Source of the DNA: OLB16 sp964481775
GTDB lineage: Bacteria > Hinthialibacterota > Hinthialibacteria > OLB16
Assembly: GCA_964481775.1 (NCBI GenBank)
Contig: CAYZUX010000149.1
Location: 1-15,102, forward strand
Reading direction: 5' to 3'
Length of the DNA stretch: 15,102 nucleotides
Shown here piece by piece: positions 1 through 8,005 of the stretch; position 1 is the first letter of the stretch, and each line of letters begins with the position of its first letter. Below the pieces are notes generated by a model that worked only from the letters and a program-made list of their open reading frames with translations, had not been told where the DNA came from and searched no databases. The position numbers and the translations under genes are program-made.

Positions 1-1934
1 TCGTTCTCCTCGCACTGTCGCAGGAAATCGATCAGGTTCCCCCAGGAGTGTGACTGGTGGTAGAGGAACACGCTGACCATGTTCATCCCCATATCCTTGA
101 TACGGCGCAGGTCTCGTCCCACGATCTCCGGGTCATATCCGCGAGGTCCGAGCCACTGCTCAAAGGGCTCTCCCTCCTCGCGCGCGATCCCGGAGGAGGG
201 CATGTAGTTGACGCCATAAGGAAACCAGGGTTTGCCATCGAGGTGGAAATCACCTTCATTGACTGTCACTGGAGGCAGGTCCGCTTTGGGTTCCCACTCG
301 TAAATGTGGTGACGTATGTGATCGATCACCTTTCCTTTTCGATAGAGAGTGGCTTCAACGTAGGGATCTTCCTCTCCCTTGGGGAATTCCTGATCTACCC
401 ATATTCCCTCGGCTTCATTCCAGTTCAGAGGAACAACCTTGTTCCAGAGTGTTTTTGTACCATGGAGAGGACCTTTGTCTGTATCCAAATGCCAAGCACT
501 GTCGATCGCATTAAGGCTAATCGAGAGAGTTTCACTGTCTACTTCACCAGCTGTAACACTTGCACCCACATGGATCTTCTCGCCAGGGAAAAAAGTGTAC
601 TTGGATGCCCCACCTTCCCAAATGAACACCGAGTCCTGCATCCGCTTGGCTAAGTCAAGGATGCAATTCTTGACAGGTGTCTGACCATAGAAGCGGGGCT
701 CTTGAATCGCGAAGGCAGCCCACATTTGCTCCGTATGTTGCGTGAATCGAAGTGCGGCCACCGTGCCAGCATGTTCGATTCTTCTCCTCGCCTCCAGGAG
801 AGGAATCCATCGGTGTGTCCGCCGCTTGCCATAACCAGTAGACAAGGGACGGGGATGCAGAGCGAAGGTATGTTTTGGAGGTTTAATATCAATAGTCCAC
901 CAGTCAAGGATACATGCATCATCCCGGCTGATCTCGATCGAGTCCACATCTTTGCATGGGTACGTGTGATAGCTCGGGTACAGCATTTCGTGCGGCTTGA
1001 AATGAATGGTCCAATCGATGGGCGGGACATCTGTCTTGCCGCAGGTGCCGATGCCGGTGATCCAGAACTCCTGATCGCCCCATAAGCCGCCGGTGTGGGT
1101 AGCCGCCAGACCGACATTGAAACGCGCGGCATTGGAGAGATTGAGGTGCGTTTCCTTGCGCGCGGGGACACTCTCCCAGAAGGTGAAGTCATTCTCCGAA
1201 AGGACATAGCGCCGCCACTTCGGCGTGAGTTCCACCACCCCCATCCAACGCGAGCCATCCTTCTCCTGCCACTCGAAGAGCAGCCGGTTGGTACGCGGAC
1301 CGCCCTTGGCCCAGAAGCAGGTGTAACGCTGGCCTTCCGGTATGGGTTGAGCCAGCGGGGGTGAATTGAGGGTGTCCCAACCATCCAGGCCACGGATCTC
1401 GCGGTGCAGGCAGGGGCCATGAACAGGGTCCATGACCACCTTGTGGGTGCTGGGGTGGCTGGGTTCATTGGAGGAGCGGGTCCACTGGGAGAGGTCCTTG
1501 GAGGAGAAGTCCTCGATGGGATGTTGAAGTGGCACTTTAGCCCACATCGCCTCGTATTGCTTGCGTGTGATCCACTTGCCCTCGAGCTCCCCAATGGGTT
1601 CGCGGAAGAGGGTTCCCCCCAGCGCGATGAGCCGTCCGCCCTGGTCGATGAATTTCTCCAAGGGCTTCGCGGCATTGAGCGGAAGGATGCCGCACTCAGT
1701 CAGGATGACCATCTTCTCACGCGAAGGCTCAGCCAGGCTTGCCGCCAGTTCCTTCGGTGTGATTGCTTTCGCTTCGATCCCCTGACTTTTGAAGGTCTCC
1801 ACCAATGCTGTTCCCACGGCGGATGAGGCTCCCGGGAGGTCATTGATTAGGATGCGGATCTCGGCGGCGAAGGTCGACGAGTTCATAAAAATGAGGAGAA
1901 AAGCTGCAACCGTCGTCTTGTAAAAGATGAACAT
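1..1934 (-). CDS. Secreted multidomain glycoside hydrolase-like protein (3' end beyond window)
   Basis: The frame is open from an ATG at 1934 to the left edge: 644 codons with no stop, so the gene is partial at its C terminus. Residues 1-24 are a signal peptide ending near TFAA. Residues ~25-110 resemble a ThuA/class I glutamine-amidotransferase-like fold, with an ILTECG strand and a FIDQGGRLIALGG segment. Residues ~165-290 look like a beta-rich, possibly carbohydrate-binding domain. Residues ~445-550 look Ig-like (FFPGEKIHVGASV). From ~555, FHLDGKPWFPYGVNYMP followed by DLRRIKDMGMNMV is the typical entry to a GH2/GH5/GH42-type TIM barrel; the catalytic acids would lie beyond the window. GAGG sits about 8 nt upstream of the ATG. 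Polysaccharide breakdown outside the cytoplasm is likely, but family and substrate are not certain. By hand count GC is about 50% over 301-1020 against about 62% over 1021-1260. Confidence 0.8.
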   Translation of the reverse strand, partial: MFIFYKTTVAAFLLIFMNSSTFAAEIRILINDLPGASSAVGTALVETFKSQGIEAKAITPKELAASLAEPSREKMVILTECGILPLNAAKPLEKFIDQGGRLIALGGTLFREPIGELEGKWITRKQYEAMWAKVPLQHPIEDFSSKDLSQWTRSSNEPSHPSTHKVVMDPVHGPCLHREIRGLDGWDTLNSPPLAQPIPEGQRYTCFWAKGGPRTNRLLFEWQEKDGSRWMGVVELTPKWRRYVLSENDFTFWESVPARKETHLNLSNAARFNVGLAATHTGGLWGDQEFWITGIGTCGKTDVPPIDWTIHFKPHEMLYPSYHTYPCKDVDSIEISRDDACILDWWTIDIKPPKHTFALHPRPLSTGYGKRRTHRWIPLLEARRRIEHAGTVAALRFTQHTEQMWAAFAIQEPRFYGQTPVKNCILDLAKRMQDSVFIWEGGASKYTFFPGEKIHVGASVTAGEVDSETLSISLNAIDSAWHLDTDKGPLHGTKTLWNKVVPLNWNEAEGIWVDQEFPKGEEDPYVEATLYRKGKVIDHIRHHIYEWEPKADLPPVTVNEGDFHLDGKPWFPYGVNYMPSSGIAREEGEPFEQWLGPRGYDPEIVGRDLRRIKDMGMNMVSVFLYHQSHSWGNLIDFLRQCEEN

Positions 1935-1979
1935 AGAAGAGACCTCACTCATTCCCGTTAGGAGTATGGATAGCCAGAA

Positions 1980-2007
1980 AGTCTAAGCCCCTTCCCCAAA
2001 ACCTCAA
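1980..2007 (-). promoter_or_regulatory. Candidate sigma70-type promoter for the left-edge glycoside hydrolase
   Basis: On the minus strand a TTGAGG -35-like hexamer (2002-2007) and a TAGACT -10-like hexamer (1980-1985) are separated by 16 nt. They lie about 45 nt upstream of the ATG at 1934. Each matches consensus at 4 of 6 positions. This is a pattern match only. Confidence 0.28.
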
Positions 2008-2039
2008 CCCGGTAAGCCACTCAGCCGCCTTGCCTACGG

Positions 2040-2068
2040 TTGACGTCAGCCGGTTCTACCCATAAGGT
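2040..2068 (+). promoter_or_regulatory. Candidate sigma70-type promoter for the PQQ-like protein
   Basis: TTGACG (2040-2045, 5 of 6 to consensus) is followed after 17 nt by TAAGGT (2063-2068, a weak -10). The pair sits about 35 nt upstream of the chosen start at 2103. If real, it rules out translation from the upstream in-frame TTG at 2040. Confidence 0.33.
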
Positions 2069-2102
2069 GAGAAGGCAACGCCAATTCACGAAGAGGTGTC
2101 CC

Positions 2103-3422
2103 ATGTCCCGACTTTTATTCCTGCCCTTACTCATGACTCTCTGTCTTTGTCAATCTGCTAATGCGGGTGATACCTGGCCCCAGTTCCGCGGCCCCGGATC
2201 GGCAGGTGTTGTCGAGGATGATCCCAGTCTTCCCGAAGTCTGGAGTGCTACTCAGAATGTCGCCTGGAAAGTCCCTGTTCCCGGACGGGCCTGGTCCTCA
2301 CCGATTGTGTGGAAGGACAAAGTTTTCCTGACTTCAGCGGTTCAGGACGGCGAAACCGAGGAACCCCAGAAAGGCCTTTATCTGGGAGGGGAACGTCCCG
2401 CACCGGAAAACCAGCACCGCTGGATGGTCTACTGCCTGGATGCCAACACTGGCCAGATTCTCTGGGAACGCGAAGCCCATAAAGGTGTTCCCGGGCCACG
2501 CCACCTGAAAAACTCCTATGCCTCTGAAACACCGGCCACCGATGGAGAACTGGTCTATGCCTATTTCGGCAACACAGGCCTGTTTGTGTATGACCTGGAG
2601 GGGAATCCCAAGTGGTCCAAGTCCTGGGATCCGGTGGAAATGAAATCGGGCTGGGGAACCGCATCTTCACCGATCCTCCACAAGAACCGCCTTTACATTG
2701 TCAACGACAACGACACCCAGTCCTATATGGTCTGTCTCGATACCAAAACCGGCGAGCAGGTCTGGCGGGTAGACCGGGAAGAGAAAAGCAACTGGACCAC
2801 CCCCTATATCTGGGAAAATGAAAAGCGGACCGAGGTGGTCACCCATGGCTCGATCAAGGCACGCTCCTATGACCTCGATGGCAAGCCCCTCTGGGAGCTC
2901 GGTGGCCAGTCCAAGATCACTGTCTCCACTCCCTTCTCCAAGTTTGGCCTGCTCTACCTCTCATCCGGCTTTGTCCGCGATACAAAAAAACCCCTCTTTG
3001 CGGTACGTCCCGGCGCTTCAGGGGACATCACCCCTCCCGAGGGGCAATCCAGCAGTGAGTTTGTGGCCTGGGTCCAACCTTTGGGGGCCTCATACAACAC
3101 CTCTCCGGTGGTGTATGGAGATACCATTTACGTCCTTTATGACCGGGGATTCTTCTGCGCTTTCGATGCCAGGACCGGCAAGGAACATTATGAACAGCAG
3201 CGCCTGGGACGCGGCACCGCCTTCACCGCTTCGCCCTGGGCCTACAACGGGAAGGTTTTCTGTCTGACCGAAGAAGGCAACACCATGGTCCTCCAAGCCG
3301 GCTCTGAATTCAAACAGCTGTACACCAATCCCCTCGGCGAGATGGCTCTGGCCACCCCGGCCATCGCGAATGACAGCCTCTTCATCCGGACCGAGAACAA
3401 CCTCTTTCGAATCAAGAAATAA
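2103..3422 (+). CDS. Secreted PQQ-like beta-propeller (BamB/quinoprotein-fold) protein
   Basis: 439 residues. The ATG at 2103 is preferred over an upstream in-frame TTG at 2040: GAGG lies about 6 nt before it and the protein then opens with a clean Sec signal peptide cleaved near SANA|GD (residue 21). The mature protein starts with WPQFRGPG, typical of a family of exported PQQ-like repeat proteins common in Planctomycetes and Verrucomicrobia. Propeller blades are visible as recurring (C/Y)LDxxTGxxxW-type strands: CLDANTGQILWERE (111-124), CLDTKTGEQVWRVD (211-224), YDLDGKPLWELGG (256-268) and FDARTGKEHYE (354-364). Such propellers act as periplasmic scaffolds or, in true quinoproteins, bind PQQ. 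No dehydrogenase catalytic set is obvious, so enzymatic activity should not be assumed. The gene stands alone, convergent with mrdA. Confidence 0.88.
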   Translation: MSRLLFLPLLMTLCLCQSANAGDTWPQFRGPGSAGVVEDDPSLPEVWSATQNVAWKVPVPGRAWSSPIVWKDKVFLTSAVQDGETEEPQKGLYLGGERPAPENQHRWMVYCLDANTGQILWEREAHKGVPGPRHLKNSYASETPATDGELVYAYFGNTGLFVYDLEGNPKWSKSWDPVEMKSGWGTASSPILHKNRLYIVNDNDTQSYMVCLDTKTGEQVWRVDREEKSNWTTPYIWENEKRTEVVTHGSIKARSYDLDGKPLWELGGQSKITVSTPFSKFGLLYLSSGFVRDTKKPLFAVRPGASGDITPPEGQSSSEFVAWVQPLGASYNTSPVVYGDTIYVLYDRGFFCAFDARTGKEHYEQQRLGRGTAFTASPWAYNGKVFCLTEEGNTMVLQAGSEFKQLYTNPLGEMALATPAIANDSLFIRTENNLFRIKK

Positions 3423-3426
3423 CGAC

Positions 3427-3456
3427 AACCCCCCTCTCTTTCAAGAGAGGGGGGTT
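3427..3456. terminator. Bidirectional hairpin between convergent genes
   Basis: A perfect 13-bp stem (3427-3439 with 3444-3456; left arm AACCCCCCTCTCT) closes a 4-nt loop. It sits 4 nt after the PQQ-like gene's stop and 4 nt beyond the mrdA stop, between converging transcripts. The following T-tract is poor on both strands (CCCTTTAATCC on plus), so it may act as a terminator or as a transcript 3'-end stabiliser. Confidence 0.7.
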
Positions 3457-3460
3457 CCCT

Positions 3461-5395
3461 TTAATCCACTTCCTCCCCATCCGCTACCTGCTCGGTGGGG
3501 GCGGTAATACGATCGCGGAAGTAATACTCCAGAAGCTGTTTGGCGACGGGGGCTGAAGCGGTGCCCCCATGACCACCTCCCTCGATGGCGATCGCCAGCG
3601 CGATCTCCGGCGCCTCGAAGGGAGCATAACAACAGAACCAGGCATCCGAGGGTTTCTTGTAATGTTCGGCGGTGCCGGTTTTGCCCGCCACCACGATCTC
3701 GTTCAAGCGTGCAGCTCTTCCTGTCCCACCACGTTCATTGACCACCTGCCTCATGCACTCCTGGACGATCTGAATGGTTTGAGGCGAGACCGGGATGCTT
3801 TCACGAACTACAGGTTCCGCCTGCCAGGTGATCGCGCCCGTACCATCGCGCCTGTGGGAGATGAGCTGGGGTGTGAGCAGGTGTCCGCCATTGGCTACAA
3901 AGGCGGTCAGCATGGCGATCTGGAGGGGTGTCACCAGCAGAAATCCCTGTCCGATGGCCGTATTGAGGGTATCTCCCAATCCCCATTCACCGAACTTGGA
4001 GTTGACTATCTTCCACCCAGGGTCAGGCACAATCCCCGGGGCTTCATGAAGCTCCTTCGGCAGGCCGGTTTTTGAACCAAGCCCCAGTCCACGTGCGTAT
4101 TCCGCGAGGAGTTCCGGCCCGAGCCGTTCCCCGACACGGTAGTAGTAGACATCACAGGAACCCCGGAAACCGCCAAAAAGATCGAGGGTTCCGTGCCCGC
4201 TGCGCTTATGGCAACGCTTATACTGGTGGCCTACCGCAATACCTCCACTGCAGGAGAAGGTGGTCCTGGAGTTGATGATCTCCGATTGTAGCCCCGCGAT
4301 GGTGGTGACGATCTTGAACACGGAACCTGGAGGATACCCTCCTCCCCCCTTGCCTGTGGAACGATCCACGAAGGGTTTGCCGGGATCCGCCATCAGGGCG
4401 GCGAAATCAGCTTGTTGTATCCCACCACGGAAGAGGTCAAGATTGAAACCCGGACTGCTGGCCAGAGCGAGGATCTGTCCATTCCTTGGATCCACTGCCG
4501 CAATGCCTCCCTTCTTCCCCTCCAGGATCGACTCGGCAAGGGATTGGAGCCCCAGATCAAGGGAAAGAAAGAGATCTTCCCCCGGAGTGGGGGGAACCCG
4601 CCGTGAAAGGATCTCCTCCTCGACCAGGTTGGTGGCGTACCGTCTCTGCCAGGAGACTCCACGCTGGCCTCTCAAGAGCTTATCAAACGCTCTCTCAAGC
4701 CCATCCCGTCCGATCCAGTCGGTCATCCGGTAACCTTTGTCTTTCAGCGCCTGGTAATCCTCACGGGAGATCGGCCCCGTGTATCCGAGCAGATGGCAGG
4801 CAAGGCGTCCCTGGTAATACTTCCTTCTTTCCCCCTCTTCGATGCGGATTCCGGGTAACTCCGAGCTGTGTTCCTGGAGTTTGACCACATCCATGAAATC
4901 AAGACGGTCCTCCAGGATCACATACCCACTGGGTGAACGCCGTTTTTCCTCCACCCAACCACGGTAGATATCCGGCACCAGGGCCAGGATCTGTTCTTGC
5001 TTGTCTATAGGCCACTTTAGCAGCCCGGCAACCCGGATAATCCCGTTCCGCGCCTCCGAGGCTGAGATTCCATCACTCCCCTTGCCACCCCAGGATCGGT
5101 CCAATACCAGCCGGTAAAAAGGCTCGTTGGAGACAAGCAGGTTCCCATGCCGGTCCAGAATACGTCCACGGACCGGGTCCGTGATGACCTTCTTCTCCAC
5201 ATTCTTTCTGGCCTGATCCTCATAACCCTCACGTGCCAGGAATTGAAGCGAATAAAGGCGAAAAGCAAGGATGCCAAAGACAAACAGGATAAAGACCCGC
5301 AAGCCATCGGCACGGACCAGCAGAAGGTCGCGATTCCTCTCGCTAATACGGCCTGGATTACGGGTTTCCTCGGCGGGGTAGGAGAGCCGTGGCAT
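3461..5395 (-). CDS. mrdA: Penicillin-binding protein 2 (elongation-specific D,D-transpeptidase)
   Basis: 644 residues from ATG 5395, 4 nt after the mreD stop. A longer in-frame reading from 5485 would overlap mreD and has an unlikely Trp-rich leader. GGAAG lies about 15 nt upstream, so initiation may depend on coupling to mreD. One membrane anchor (~33-52) is followed by the PBP dimerisation domain with RGRILDRHG (77-84). The transpeptidase domain has all three active-site motifs: S358-V-F-K361 (nucleophile Ser358), S413-C-D415, and K572-T-G574 in VAGKTGTAEH. The protein crosslinks peptidoglycan in the periplasm during side-wall growth, with MreBCD and RodA. It is the last gene of the operon; no rodA follows, which differs from many genomes. 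Confidence 0.95.
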   Translation of the reverse strand: MPRLSYPAEETRNPGRISERNRDLLLVRADGLRVFILFVFGILAFRLYSLQFLAREGYEDQARKNVEKKVITDPVRGRILDRHGNLLVSNEPFYRLVLDRSWGGKGSDGISASEARNGIIRVAGLLKWPIDKQEQILALVPDIYRGWVEEKRRSPSGYVILEDRLDFMDVVKLQEHSSELPGIRIEEGERRKYYQGRLACHLLGYTGPISREDYQALKDKGYRMTDWIGRDGLERAFDKLLRGQRGVSWQRRYATNLVEEEILSRRVPPTPGEDLFLSLDLGLQSLAESILEGKKGGIAAVDPRNGQILALASSPGFNLDLFRGGIQQADFAALMADPGKPFVDRSTGKGGGGYPPGSVFKIVTTIAGLQSEIINSRTTFSCSGGIAVGHQYKRCHKRSGHGTLDLFGGFRGSCDVYYYRVGERLGPELLAEYARGLGLGSKTGLPKELHEAPGIVPDPGWKIVNSKFGEWGLGDTLNTAIGQGFLLVTPLQIAMLTAFVANGGHLLTPQLISHRRDGTGAITWQAEPVVRESIPVSPQTIQIVQECMRQVVNERGGTGRAARLNEIVVAGKTGTAEHYKKPSDAWFCCYAPFEAPEIALAIAIEGGGHGGTASAPVAKQLLEYYFRDRITAPTEQVADGEEVD

Positions 5396-5399
5396 GGTT

Positions 5400-5894
5400 T
5401 TATGGCACCACTTCCTTTTGAGGTTGCGGTAAAAGTCTGACCACCACCACCATCCACAAGGCCAGATTCCATGCCAGGAGTCCAAGTGTTTGCCAAACCG
5501 CAGTCCATCCCCAGACGCCCCCAGGCTCGAAGGTTTGAACGATGCTCAAAAGGAAGACCTGCTGAAAAAGGGTGGCCACGGCCACAAGGATCAATCCTGT
5601 CAAACGGTTCTCCGAAACCAGCACGTAATGAGCCCACTCTGGCAGATAAGCCGCAGCCAGTTTACACAAGGCCTGAATTCCCAACGGTTGGACACCATAA
5701 TCAACCACCCCCTGTACCAGACCACCCAGAAAAGCAGTCATCAATGCGACATTGGTCTGTCTCTGAAGACCGAGATAGAGGACATAGAGGAGCAGAAGAT
5801 CTGGTGCGGGTCCCCCGACACTCCAGGCCACCTCCATCGAGCCCTGAAAGAAACCAAGCGCCACACCCAACAACAGCTGTGTGAAGGGCTTCAT
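5400..5894 (-). CDS. mreD: Rod shape-determining membrane protein MreD
   Basis: 164 residues, almost entirely hydrophobic, with about five predicted membrane segments (roughly 5-25, 28-46, 48-68, 98-122 and 128-155). Its start overlaps the mreC stop as ATGA, and mrdA begins 4 nt after its stop, so it is tightly coupled on both sides. MreD sequences are poorly conserved; the assignment rests on size, topology and its place between mreC and mrdA. MreD binds MreC in the inner membrane and helps connect MreB filaments to the elongation machinery. A weak GGTGAG precedes the ATG. Confidence 0.9.
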   Translation of the reverse strand: MKPFTQLLLGVALGFFQGSMEVAWSVGGPAPDLLLLYVLYLGLQRQTNVALMTAFLGGLVQGVVDYGVQPLGIQALCKLAAAYLPEWAHYVLVSENRLTGLILVAVATLFQQVFLLSIVQTFEPGGVWGWTAVWQTLGLLAWNLALWMVVVVRLLPQPQKEVVP

Positions 5895-6844
5895 GGTCTC
5901 ACCCCGGCTACGGGTTCAGTTCCGGGAGTATTCCAGAGCGGCAGGCAGAGAACCTCCCGGATACGAGACCACTCCTCCGGGGGATGAACGGGACGGACAC
6001 GGTAACTCTTCATCAAACCCAGCTCCGTGGCGACAAAAGGATCCTTATCCCCTGGATCCGCCTCACCTTCGATAACACCGATCAGCAACCCCTCCGGGAA
6101 GAGGTCACTCAAATGAGAAGTCAACACCCTTTCATTCTGGGGAACCAGCTCCGCCCGGTCCAGTCTGACAAACAGATTTCCATCCCGGCTGTAAAGAATC
6201 CCCTGTGACTGGGTTTTCTCAAGGGTAACACCGATACTGCAGGCGGGATCAGTAATCAATCGCACCGTCGAGACCCGATCTGTCAGGGAGATGATCCTGC
6301 CAAGCAACTGTCCTCCCTTGGTGAGAACCGGTTGCCCCAGGGAAAGATCCTCCAGTTTCCCCGCACGCAGAGTCATGATGCGTTGCGTCGCCTCATCACG
6401 GAATCGGAGCACTTCAGCGGCCGCGGCTTTGGGTGCGGCCTCAGCCTTGAGATCCAGCAAGTCCCGTAGACGCCGGTTTTCCTCCTCTGCGTTCTGCAAA
6501 AAGTGAACCTGTCCCTCGAGCTCTTCCACACGCGCACGGAGATCACGATTTTCTTTTCGGGCGGTCAGAGTCTCCGCGACAAACGTGGCGGAACGGGAGA
6601 CAGGGGCGATCAGAAGGTCAATAGAATGCACAACCGGTCCAGACAAGTCTCCCAAACCCGCCGCCAACCAGCGAAATCCATACCTCAGATCAATGGCGGT
6701 TATAATGCAGGAAAGGCAGACCAGAACAAGAAAGAGGGGGAGGTAACGTCCGGGCTGCCGAACCCATGGGGAGGGATCGGAGGAAATGAGGGGGGTATGC
6801 TTTCGATAGATGACCTCCGGCAGGTTTTCGCCGCGTCTAACCAT
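5891..6844 (-). CDS. mreC: Rod shape-determining protein MreC
   Basis: 317 residues. A cytoplasmic tail of ~34 residues leads into one transmembrane helix (~35-52). A coiled coil follows (~92-134, rich in E/R/L: ARKENRDLRARVEELE), then the periplasmic double beta-barrel domain (~140-300). Family hallmarks are LTKGGQLLGRIISLTDRVS (174-192), VRLITDPACSIGV (194-206) and the DLFPEGLLIGVI stretch (247-258). MreC dimers bridge MreB/MreD to PBP2 and are thought to activate it. The ribosome-binding site at ATG 6844 is weak, and the gene is separated from mreB by 126 bp holding a large inverted repeat. That differs from the overlapping junctions elsewhere in the operon. Confidence 0.95.
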   Translation of the reverse strand: MVRRGENLPEVIYRKHTPLISSDPSPWVRQPGRYLPLFLVLVCLSCIITAIDLRYGFRWLAAGLGDLSGPVVHSIDLLIAPVSRSATFVAETLTARKENRDLRARVEELEGQVHFLQNAEEENRRLRDLLDLKAEAAPKAAAAEVLRFRDEATQRIMTLRAGKLEDLSLGQPVLTKGGQLLGRIISLTDRVSTVRLITDPACSIGVTLEKTQSQGILYSRDGNLFVRLDRAELVPQNERVLTSHLSDLFPEGLLIGVIEGEADPGDKDPFVATELGLMKSYRVRPVHPPEEWSRIREVLCLPLWNTPGTEPVAGVRP

Positions 6845-6873
6845 GTCGAATCCCGGAACCGCCTGGGGTTGTC

Positions 6874-6964
6874 GACCTCACCCCCCAACCCCCCTCTCCC
6901 ACAAGGAGAAGGGGGATCGTTTCCCCCCTCGCCCAGCGGGAGAGGGGGGTTGGGGGGTGAGGTC
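6874..6964. repeat. Large GC-rich inverted repeat in the mreB-mreC gap
   Basis: Arms 6874-6900 and 6938-6964 form a perfect 27-bp inverted repeat (outer part GACCTCACCCCCCAA, continuing to CCCTCTCCC). The 37-nt centre holds a second small hairpin, GGGGGA (6911-6916) with TCCCCC (6922-6927). Translations across it give a PHPPTPLSHKEKG-like peptide, a familiar artefact of REP-like intergenic repeats in many bacterial phyla. In RNA it would form a very stable structure within the mre operon message. It could be an REP/MITE-like element, an attenuator or an mRNA processing site; the sequence cannot separate these. Confidence 0.85.
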
Positions 6965-6970
6965 CGTTAC

Positions 6971-8005
6971 TCAATCATACTGTCTCAGCACGGTGGCGTA
7001 GCGGTCCATCTCATCCAGAGCTTTCCCTGTCCCCAAAACCACCGCGGTTAACGGATCCTTGCATACCTGCACCTTGATTCCGGTCTCTTCTGAAAGCAGC
7101 TTGTCCAGTCCCCGCAGAAGAGAACCACCACCAGTCAGTGTAATGCCACGCTCCATGATATCGGCCGCCAGCTCGGGCGGGGTGTCTTCGAGGGAATTCT
7201 TCACTGTCTCGACCACTTCATTGATCGGCTCAGTCAAGGCCTCCCGGATGTGCCCCGAAGTCACTTCTACCACTTTGGGCAGTCCACTCACCAGATCCCG
7301 GCCTTTCAGCTGGAGCCCCTCCTCCTCGCCGGACCCAATCGCCGACCCGATCTTGAGCTTGGTTTGTTCGGCTGTCCGCTCCCCGATCATCAGGTTGAAA
7401 TTACGTTTAATGTAGGCGGTGATCGCTTCATCCATCTCATCTCCCGCTACACGGATCGAGGTGCTCACCACGATTCCCCCCAGGGAGATGACAGCTACCT
7501 CGGTGGTTCCTCCACCGATATCCACCAGCATCGTGCCGCTGGCCTCTTCGATGGGCAAACCCGCGCCAATCGCCGCCGCCATCGGCTCCTCGATCAGGTC
7601 CACACGTGAAGCACCAGCCTGCCAGGCACTGTCCCGTACCGCACGGCGCTCGACACTGGTAATGCCGGAGGGAACACAAATTACGACACGCGGACGGTGA
7701 AATCCCCGTTTGTTATGAACTTTTTTTATGAAGTAACTGAGCATCGCTTCGGTAATCTCAAAATCAGCAATGACTCCATCCTTCATAGGGCGGATAGCGA
7801 CAATGTTTCCTGGTGTCCGCCCGATCATCTTCTTGGCCTCAGCGCCCACCGCACGGACCTTTCCGGAGGACTTGTCAATCGCCACCACGGATGGCTCTGA
7901 AAGCACAATGCCCTGGCCTTTCACATAAACAAGGGTATTAGCTGTTCCAAGATCCACACCCAGATCGCGGGAGAAGAACTTGGGGAACCAGCGAGGGGGT
8001 ATCAT
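6971..8005 (-). CDS. mreB: Rod shape-determining actin-like ATPase MreB
   Basis: 344 residues, the usual MreB length. Actin-fold nucleotide motifs are present: phosphate-1 loop DLGVDLGTANTLVYVKG (14-30), connect/phosphate-2 region LVDIGGGTTEVAVISLGG (160-177), and adenosine-side ITLTGGGSLLRGL (288-300). An amphipathic N terminus (IPPRWFPKFF) fits membrane binding. The protein polymerises on the inner face of the membrane and directs peptidoglycan synthesis. Its ATG overlaps the stop of the upstream small membrane gene as ATGA, and a strong GAGGAG lies about 5 nt before it. It is the second gene of the operon; the 3' side leads into the 27-bp inverted repeat before mreC. Confidence 0.97.
   Translation of the reverse strand: MIPPRWFPKFFSRDLGVDLGTANTLVYVKGQGIVLSEPSVVAIDKSSGKVRAVGAEAKKMIGRTPGNIVAIRPMKDGVIADFEITEAMLSYFIKKVHNKRGFHRPRVVICVPSGITSVERRAVRDSAWQAGASRVDLIEEPMAAAIGAGLPIEEASGTMLVDIGGGTTEVAVISLGGIVVSTSIRVAGDEMDEAITAYIKRNFNLMIGERTAEQTKLKIGSAIGSGEEEGLQLKGRDLVSGLPKVVEVTSGHIREALTEPINEVVETVKNSLEDTPPELAADIMERGITLTGGGSLLRGLDKLLSEETGIKVQVCKDPLTAVVLGTGKALDEMDRYATVLRQYD

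Noticed and set aside
650..1675. Long minus-strand open frame of 341 codons
   Set aside because: It is out of frame with the open reading that runs from ATG 1934 to the edge. Its translation is Ser/Pro/Arg-rich and domain-less, as expected of a shadow frame.
2040..2102. N-terminal extension of the PQQ-like protein from a TTG
   Set aside because: It would bury the signal peptide, has no ribosome-binding site, and overlaps a candidate promoter.
5396..5485. 30-residue N-terminal extension of PBP2
   Set aside because: It overlaps mreD coding sequence and gives an unlikely Trp-rich leader. The ATG at 5395 matches family length.
6503..7051. Small open frames over the mreB-mreC gap
   Set aside because: Their peptides (PHPPTPLSHKEKG-like and PPNPPLPQGEGG-like) are the typical false translations of REP-like repeats.
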